Below are positions 59,201-64,000 of a stretch of DNA of 64,000 bases, piece after piece. The notes below the pieces were generated by a model. That model worked only from the letters and a program-made list of their open reading frames with translations. It ran no database searches and was not told where the DNA came from. The stretch comes from Phorcus lineatus (Eukaryota; Mollusca; Gastropoda; Trochida; Trochidae). A program made the position numbers and the translations under genes. Position 1 is the stretch's first letter, and each line of letters begins with the position of its first letter. The stretch is taken from NCBI GenBank assembly GCA_921293015.1, contig OV121094.1, positions 2,594,764 through 2,658,763 of the forward strand, given 5' to 3'.

Positions 59201-61503
59201 GTATTTGTTCAACGAACCATGCAAAAGTTGCCACCTCATTTAGCCCTCGCGTGATTTTATATAACCTCTAAAACAAAGCATTACAATTCCATATATTGGT
59301 CAATTAATACGTTAAAGCATATATAGGCATTAAGAGCCTATTGACATAACGCAAGAAATGAGGTTATTCAAAATGGATACATTCAAGGCCTTGGTAACTT
59401 TTGAAATTAAGGTTTTATGTCAAATGATTATTTTAAGAATATGTTAGATACATTACATATCTGATAATGTGGTACATGTGCTTGAATATAAAGCAGATGA
59501 GGTTCAGCCACGACTTTGAAGCACCGCAAAGATGATTAATCACTTTGAATTATAGTCATGTAATTGAGGCCATAGGTTTCAATGTCAGAGCATAACATTG
59601 AGAAGAGCATTTCCAATTATTTAGACAATTTACTGCTTTAATTTACGGAAATAGCACTCATTACAACAATAACCAATTACTTAGGATTTAGACATTAAAA
59701 TTAAAGCTCAAATGTTCAAACCAATTTCACCTTCTTGACAATGTAAATGTTATTAACGCTTACCCCGGGAAAGAACTGGAGAGAACTGGATCAAACCAGA
59801 TGAGTACTCACTGGTAGGAAGGTCATGGAGCGACCCGCTAGAAAATATCCTCCGACTGTGTTACGCTTTGATCTGTACATGGCCTGAAAAGTACCGACAC
59901 ATGAGAGAAAAAGAAGAAGAAGAAGAAAGAGAAGAAGAAAAGTATTTTATTTACGAGCCATATGTTATACTATAAACATTTGAATCACTTAAAAAATAGA
60001 TTTGATTATATGACGTAAAGTATTCTTGCACTGTTCAATGTTGATATGTTCACTATTTGTATTTGCCCATATGATAGTCTCCTGTCTTGATTAACTGTGC
60101 ATGTGATCAATGCAAGATAAGGCTAACTGTTTTCAATAAAATTAATTGTAATTTTATTCATAGTTATGTTTTTCTTCAGATATTTGATTAAAACATTTTA
60201 AAGTCCGGCGATAGTCAACAAAACACATTACAAGGTTTTGTATAATCAAGTAATGACAATACAATGTTGTGACGTCTAAAACTGACGACGTCATTGTCAT
60301 ATCACCTCCGCATTTGTAGTCCTATGCCAGCGAAGTAAATGTTTTCCTTAACGTAAAAGAAAACTTAATAAATAATGTTTCTGTCACGGTCCTGTGAATT
60401 TTGATATCAAATATCAATAACCGCTGATACAGGATACAGGTTCTGTATAACTGTTATCAATTTGTGTTGATACATTTGATATAAGGGGATATTTGAACCC
60501 GAAAACCCGGATAAGAGAATTATCAAATGATGCAAATTTTTAAGATATTATTGTATCCCAGTCCTTTCATTGAAAAGACGACATTAATATAAAACATCTC
60601 TCACAAACGGAAGATGATTTATTTACATATTATTATGTTCTTACATTATGCATGATTATTTTTAGATATCCGGGTATGAGTGTGCATATAATTCGTTTAA
60701 TGTATAATTTGTCTTTATAATGCACAGATACGACAAGGCTCTGCCGATGATCAAATGGTTTGACCTCAGACCTTATTAATGATCAAATGATTATTTACCC
60801 CAGATGCTTAACTATTTAAATCCAGAGGTTACTTTGGGGACATGCCCTTCAAGGACCAATGGGTACTAACAATAGATGGTCTATTTCATATCAAACACTT
60901 TTGTAAAGCAAAGGTTCATTCAAATAAAGGCAACCGTGTATGTAGAGTACTAAAGTATGTAAACGTCGAAAAGTATTTTTCTATTACCGCGAGTATATTA
61001 ATCATAATTTAATTTTTATTAAATTACTATTTATCTTTTCGCAAAAAGAAATAGGTTTTTAATCCTTTTATCAACAATCGCCAAACATCAAAGGATTGGC
61101 TTTTTGTTGTACAAAGTTGGAGGTCACTTATATGTACATGTAGGCGACCGAAGGAAATCGTTTCAAAAGCGGTCAGAGGAAAGCATGGTACATTCTGTTG
61201 AATTGTTTTGTATTTGCTATAGATTTGTAAACTAAAACGTAATACGTTGTTCTCCATTTAATTTTCGTCAGCTATTAGTGCAAATCTTACAACGAAATGT
61301 GTCTAGGTAAACCTAGATTCATAAGCAATCTTTAGTAAAATCTCTTATAATTCACAAAGCAAAGTATATCTAAACACACTGAATGCACAAGTTAACCAAA
61401 ATGGTGTACTTACAAAGATGCCGATGCAGACGACGAGGACGAAGTAGCTGATAAGGACACCGACGTCGGCTGCAGCCAAGTGAGAGTCAACCCCTGGCGC
61501 CAT
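46005..61503 (-). CDS. SLC5 family Na+/sugar or Na+/myo-inositol cotransporter (15 exons, 725 aa)
   Basis: Exons in transcript order: 61503-61414, 59883-59812, 59077-58973, 58378-58319, 57504-57400, 57004-56899, 56085-56005, 54653-54439, 53949-53814, 52935-52828, 52322-52172, 48321-48153, 47721-47500, 46737-46554, 46378-46005. All borders are AG/GT, all phases join, and the ATG follows a purine-rich AAAGAAA context. The protein has the LeuT-fold sodium symporter marks: [19 protein letters not shown] (TM1/Na+ site), [44 protein letters not shown], a Cys-rich loop ([18 protein letters not shown]), [20 protein letters not shown] and [25 protein letters not shown] and the overall wording favour SMIT-like (SLC5A3/A11) over glucose-type members, but substrate cannot be fixed by eye. 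Plasma-membrane uptake, 14 TM expected. Length is slightly above the usual 640-720. Exon 6 carries an expanded splice donor and exon 15 an in-frame polyglutamine. Confidence 0.93.
46554..46737 (-). CDS. SLC5 exon 14 (cytoplasmic loop)
   Basis: 184 bases, phase 0 to 1, donor GAAG|GTGAGG. Encodes a charged loop ([29 protein letters not shown]). Reading through the donor meets a stop at 46519-46521, giving a possible shorter form lacking the last TM. Confidence 0.85.
47500..47721 (-). CDS. SLC5 exon 13
   Basis: 222 bases, phase 0-0. [20 protein letters not shown] (TM), [20 protein letters not shown], and a further TM ending [12 protein letters not shown]. Frame 47519-47779 on the same strand is a shadow. 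Confidence 0.92.
48153..48321 (-). CDS. SLC5 exon 12 (sugar-site helix)
   Basis: 169 bases, phase 2 to 0. [20 protein letters not shown] then [19 protein letters not shown] and PRVNEK. In human SGLT1 the D-x-x-Q pair (Asp454, Gln457) lies here; the corresponding residues are Ile437 and Asn440. Confidence 0.92.
48709..50470 (-). pseudogene. Retroelement envelope-like gene (errantivirus/gypsy-type), broken by frameshifts
   Basis: Two long - strand frames, 50386-49505 (293 codons) and 49671-48709 (320 codons), overlap by 167 bases in different phases and together have the build of an LTR-retroelement envelope: a Cys-rich ectodomain, an HPVNL-type stretch near the end of the first frame, then in the second frame two hydrophobic helices (about residues 113-135 and 175-198) and a long tail. 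A third phase upstream (to about 50470) continues the N-terminal part, so at least two frameshifts are present. No reverse transcriptase, integrase or gag is adjacent, and no pair of LTRs was found. It is oriented with the host gene and lies wholly within an intron. Assignment rests on architecture; the element family is uncertain. Confidence 0.5.
50480..51950. other. AT-rich intronic segment, possible LTR remnant
   Basis: No gene. On the - strand a segment starting TGTAATGATTGATCCCATTG (near 51943) would be a suitable LTR start upstream of the env-like frames, but no second copy is present near 48.4-48.7 kb. An AATAAA at 51787 points the other way. Unresolved. Confidence 0.25.
52172..52322 (-). 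CDS. SLC5 exon 11
   Basis: 151 bases, phase 1 to 2. [20 protein letters not shown] + [18 protein letters not shown], the family signature around TM9-10. Donor AG|GTAAAC. Confidence 0.93.
52459..52609. repeat. Long palindrome (snap-back MITE), arms about 70 bp
   Basis: GGTTTGCGACGTTTTGATAC, AGATTCTTGTAT and AAGCGTGATT on the left are mirrored by AATCACGCTT, ATACAAGAATCT and GTATCGAAACGTCGCAAACC on the right; loop of about 13 bases. Intron 10 of the SLC5 gene. Confidence 0.93.
52828..52935 (-). CDS. SLC5 exon 10
   Basis: 108 bases, phase 1-1. Extracellular Cys-rich loop [16 protein letters not shown], then [13 protein letters not shown]. Confidence 0.93.
53041..53225 (-). mobile_element. L2-type SINE tail with (ATT)n end
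   Basis: On the - strand the piece runs from GGGTACCTGG through AGGCGCTT-like and GCGCTATATAAATAGCCC segments to ATTATTATTAT. Truncated; intronic. Confidence 0.65.
53257..53287. repeat. (TA)n microsatellite
   Basis: About 13 TA units. Confidence 0.95.
53312..53700. repeat. Two short minisatellites
   Basis: ACAAACTGAAGA occurs at 53331, 53359, 53388 and 53403 (28-29 and 15 base spacing). Then an irregular unit of about 55 bases (TTCTTAAAAATGGTTTCACT / ATTCTGAGAAATGGCTCTAC / TTTCTTATAAATGGTTCAAC) appears three times to 53,700. Confidence 0.7.
53814..53949 (-). CDS. SLC5 exon 9
   Basis: 136 bases, phase 0 to 1. [20 protein letters not shown], then the hydrophobic [20 protein letters not shown]. 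Confidence 0.93.
54439..54653 (-). CDS. SLC5 exon 8
   Basis: 215 bases, phase 1 to 0. Extracellular loop with NES sequon and [11 protein letters not shown], then [20 protein letters not shown], the core sugar-transporter helix. Confidence 0.93.
54840..56000. other. SLC5 intron 7, nothing recognised
   Basis: AT-rich intronic sequence; the 114-codon - strand frame at 55694-56038 is exon 7 reading on into its intron. Confidence 0.5.
56005..56085 (-). CDS. SLC5 exon 7
   Basis: 81 bases, phase 1-1. [19 protein letters not shown], then ALYLMFA. Confidence 0.93.
56600..56898 (-). repeat. 24-bp minisatellite made of the exon 6 splice-donor junction, about 12 copies
   Basis: On the - strand the unit is CTCACCATCACAG|GTAAATACGTA (bar = exon/intron border). 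The exon 6 end CTCACCATTACAG|GTAAATAC at 56910-56891 is the first member; about 12 copies follow directly. Ten keep AG|GT; the unit near 56705 has AT and the one near 56729 has GC in place of the GT. The period of 24 keeps all frames open, giving repeated GKYVLTIT in the transcript's own frame. Confidence 0.95.
56899..57004 (-). CDS. SLC5 exon 6
   Basis: 106 bases, phase 0 to 1. [20 protein letters not shown], then [15 protein letters not shown]. The proximal donor ACAG|GTAAATAC gives the family-standard join to GGLTAV in exon 7. Confidence 0.92.
57400..57504 (-). CDS. SLC5 exon 5
   Basis: 105 bases, phase 0-0. [20 protein letters not shown], then [15 protein letters not shown]. Confidence 0.93.
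58319..58378 (-). CDS. SLC5 exon 4
   Basis: 60 bases, phase 0-0. [20 protein letters not shown], one TM. Confidence 0.93.
58820..58860. repeat. Small inverted repeat
   Basis: CTCATAAC-TACCATGGTCG-GTTATGAG in intron 3; possibly part of a MITE. Confidence 0.5.
58973..59077 (-). CDS. SLC5 exon 3
   Basis: 105 bases, phase 0-0. [20 protein letters not shown], then [17 protein letters not shown]1 with the broken helix and Na+-site serines. Confidence 0.93.
59812..59883 (-). CDS. SLC5 exon 2
   Basis: 72 bases, phase 0-0. [24 protein letters not shown]; the [11 protein letters not shown] motif is diagnostic for the SLC5/SSF superfamily. Confidence 0.93.
59911..59941. repeat. (GAA)n microsatellite
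   Basis: Short imperfect GAA tract just upstream of exon 2; on the transcript strand it provides a pyrimidine tract (CTT)n some 30 bases before the acceptor. Confidence 0.9.
60000..61400. other. SLC5 intron 1, nothing recognised
   Basis: AT-rich; the frame at 61027-61257 has no support. Confidence 0.5.
61414..61503 (-). CDS. SLC5 exon 1 (start)
   Basis: 90 bases: [20 protein letters not shown], then [10 protein letters not shown]; donor TTT|GTAAGT. Extracellular N-terminus and first TM (TM0). Confidence 0.92.
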
Positions 61504-61523
61504 TTTCTTTCTTTGTACTTTCA

Positions 61524-61568
61524 ACGTTGGTAGGTTTGTAGGTAGGTAGGTTGGTAGGAAGGTAGAAA
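61524..61568. repeat. TAGG-type simple repeat in the SLC5 5' UTR
   Basis: GTAGGTTTGTAGGTAGGTAG and neighbours, 20-60 bases before the start codon. A CATTTCCAG|GTTTC on the - strand near 61,570 could be a 5' UTR splice acceptor. Confidence 0.7.
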
Positions 61569-61818
61569 CCTGGAAATGTCATTCAGGTGGGAACGACCTG
61601 TAAGAAACCACGTGGGGTGTTAGTGTCACACGAGGGGGTTCGACGCTAGTGCGTGCTTCGTCCAATCCCTCACTCATTCATACATGAGTATCTAAAAATG
61701 TGATTAATCAACAATAATGGATGTATGAAGTTTGTTGACCTATTTCCTGTCACAAAAAATCTCTGTTTCTTGTTGAAACATATGTACATATGGGTCTATG
61801 TGTTAAAAGAGTACAATG

Positions 61819-62298
61819 TTAAAGAGCCACTCCGTGAGTTGTTGGAGTCATATATGCCAAACTTAATCAATGGTGTCATTTGATCGCGAAGTATCGACTG
61901 TTACCAAAAAGACACATTTTAAAGCTCAATAAGCTAATAATATAATAAGTGACAATAAGAAGGTAGAACGTCGCAATTATGATCGAAAACCGGACAGTTG
62001 CGCGCGTCAAATAGTCAAAAGTAATTTTGGAGACTTATCTAGAACAGCCAGGAGGGCAGTTAGGAGTTGATAGTGTTTGTTAGGTTATATAACTAGTGTC
62101 CATGTATATTGGACGTGATATCTACACATCTGTGCATTTATAAAGCTGATTTTAGATTTTCATGGAAAACCAGTATTTGTCATATATATGTCTTTTGGAC
62201 ATGAAAAAGATAAGATGTTTTGATTTTATATCCCCACATATTTAGGTTCGTATCAAAGGTAAATGATATGTTATGAAAATCACGGAGTGCCTCTTTAA
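61819..62298. mobile_element. TTAA-flanked MITE, complete
   Basis: TTAA + AGAGCCACTCCGTGA on the left and, inverted, AGAGGCACTCCGTGA + TTAA on the right: 15-bp TIRs with one mismatch and a TTAA duplication, as for piggyBac-type integration. 472 bases inside; no reading frame. Sister copy at 34645. Confidence 0.85.
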
Positions 62299-62299
62299 G

Positions 62300-63300
62300 G
62301 TTCAAAGTATGATATAACAAATAAAGAAATTTGGAAATTAAGACTGCTTTTAAGGTTTTGACTGAGAATATATTATGGATAATTTTAAGATTAAGATATG
62401 TCAGAATATGTAACGTTAGTGAAAATAATTTGGTTTTTTTTTTTAAATATCACATTTTCAAATAGATGTCATTTTTAATTCTTAGAAAAGAATTGATTGT
62501 TCATATCTTAGTCATTCGATATATAAGAAATAATTTTTCGCAACCGAAATTATTCATACAATTTAAATTTAAGCGTGCTGATTACTTAAGGCATAGTATA
62601 CGGTTTGACTCAAAACAATCGTGATATTTATTAAAAATTCAGTATTTAACGGATGCTTTGAGATTATAAAGTTAAGATGCCAGAAACCAAAACATAAGTT
62701 TGCGATATCCCGTAATATTTCACCACCCGCCTCGTTGATTATTTGAAGATATGCTTAAGGTATATGAAAGCGAATCTACAACTACAACTGAATTATTCTC
62801 GATCTCAAGCTACAAGATAAAATATATCAATAAATAATGTTTATTTACCGTGTTACTTCACACATTATCTCAAAAAGATGAGTGCCCACACATAACCTGA
62901 AAAGATTATTACAACACATTATCTCAAAAAAAGGTTTAATATCAACACGTCCAAAGTAATCAAAGTTTATCAATTGTATGTCATGTCATAACCCTCAAAA
63001 GGTACGAGAACAGCTTTGATCAATAAATGTATAAATTGAAAAAATGACCATGGAACTTATTATATACTTAAATACAGTAAGGTAGGAATAATGTAGTGTG
63101 ATAATGACGATAATATTCATAGTCACATCCAGGAGAAAGCAGTCAGTTGAATCGTGTCCACACAATTGTTCTGATATGTAAAATCTTTGTTATTTATATA
63201 AGTTTCACCACCATATAGATAAGTAGGCCAAGGATTATCAAACCGTCATGGATATGCATATGTACCACTTACCCCACTAACTGAACCATTTGAGGCACTT
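62300..63300. other. Intergenic, no gene seen
   Basis: AT-rich. ACACATTATCTCAAAAA occurs twice (near 62,860 and 62,915). Confidence 0.4.
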
Positions 63301-63514
63301 TGATTCCATGTCAAACTAACACTTCTGTAAAGAAATATCTATTCGTCAAAAGTACGAAATGCTTAACTTTAAAAAACAACTTCCTATTAAATTGTGTAGT
63401 TAAATTTGCAAAGAAACAGTAAACACATATACAAAGTAACCGCCTAAGAGGCCCGAACACCTCCCTAATTACAATTGTTTTGGAACATCGTATGATACAG
63501 TTAACCCATAGCTT

Positions 63515-63838
63515 ACTTGCCAAGTATTTGCCCGTCAAAGATGAGTGGGAGAGAAATAGTGATTACTTTGGTTATCGATGTAAGTGAAAGTTCGCTACAG
63601 CTGGTCCTGCAGATGATGGAGATAAGCATGGTGCTGTACTTTCTGGCAGTGGATCCAAACCTGAGTTTCAAACTTCTTTTTAAGGAGAGTGTTCGTGACA
63701 GCAGTGGTTGTTCAGGTACTGAGGAGGAACCACTCTCAAGTAGCATAATCAGTGAGCGATACGTAGCCAAAGAGGGCAAGGTCTGCCTATCAATACTCCC
63801 ATCTGTATCATAACACTTGTCCGTCATATTCTCAATCA
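63515..63838 (-). CDS. Possible exon of a - strand gene, weakly class A GPCR-like
   Basis: Open - strand frame with a candidate acceptor (GTCGCAG|GTTGATTG, near 63,838) and donor (GGCAA|GTAAGC, 63,515). It reads ENMTDKCYDTDG, a Ser/Leu-rich hydrophilic stretch, then RKYSTMLISIICRTSCSEL followed by SLTSITKVITISLPLI. A basic loop running into R-x-x-x-TML-x-x-I-x-C is the look of intracellular loop 3 and TM6 in mollusc and nematode peptide GPCRs, but the match is weak and the neighbouring exons would lie outside or have not been found. The overlapping + strand frame (63517-63813) is then its shadow. Unrecognised otherwise. Confidence 0.3.
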
Positions 63839-63849
63839 ACCTGCGACAT

Positions 63850-64000
63850 TGATACGACCCGACACGGATGCAACTCCGACATGGATACGACTCCGACATT
63901 GATACAAACCGACCTGAATACAATTCGCCATAGATACAACACTGACCCGACTCGGATTCAAATCCGCCATTGATACGAACCGACCTTGACACAACGCCGA
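63850..64000. repeat. Degenerate short tandem repeat
   Basis: GACATTGATACGA, GACACGGATGCAA, GACATGGATACGA, GACATTGATACAA, GACCTGAATACAA and so on, spaced about 17-19 bases to the end of the window. Continues outside. Confidence 0.75.

Overview
The window is a gene-poor, AT-rich stretch of an invertebrate animal genome, most likely a mollusc. Reasons: small exons with GT/AG introns, very many non-coding repeats, SINE tails ending in ...TTAAAC-x-CCAACTCACTCAC of a type common in mollusc genomes, and protein families typical of lophotrochozoans. The species cannot be told from the sequence. There is no operon-like organisation and no sign of bacterial sequence.

Layout. (1) 1-1390: a decayed non-LTR reverse transcriptase. 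(2) About 3.3-45 kb, + strand: a tandem segmental triplication of one gene family, a type II membrane protein whose C-terminal half looks like the DUF1647 glycosyltransferase-like family. Copy A (4.2-5.4 kb) is a remnant with exons 1-3 and a lost start codon. Copy B (13.4-21.7 kb) has an intact 435-residue reading frame over 8 exons. Copy C (34.5-40.6 kb) has nine exons, including one that B has lost, but carries an in-frame stop in exon 3. The flanks were duplicated too, so the copies serve as empty-site controls for one another: a hAT-like MITE and a Tc1 element are in C only, and two SINE insertions are in A only. A 3.9-kb LINE with nested insertions lies between blocks B and C. Intron 1 of B is packed with 22-bp and 39-bp tandem repeats, two perfect-looking hairpins and the C-terminal end of a Crypton-type tyrosine recombinase.

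(3) 46.0-61.5 kb, - strand: a complete 15-exon SLC5 sodium/solute cotransporter (SGLT/SMIT type, 725 residues), every exon joining in phase. Its most unusual feature is at the end of exon 6: the exon-intron junction itself, including the GT splice donor, has been amplified into a 24-bp minisatellite of about 12 further copies. All are a multiple of three long, so any donor keeps the frame and would add 8 residues per copy. The intron before exon 12 holds an isolated, frameshifted, envelope-like gene of LTR-retroelement origin without visible gag or pol.

(4) 61.8-64 kb: a TTAA-flanked MITE whose sister copy is at 34.6 kb, and at the very end a possible exon of another - strand gene (weakly GPCR-like).

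Working relationships: the DUF1647-like genes probably act in the Golgi on glycans, while the SLC5 gene is a plasma-membrane uptake carrier. Nothing in the sequence links them functionally; they are neighbours only. All homology statements are from recognition of motifs by eye, not from searches.
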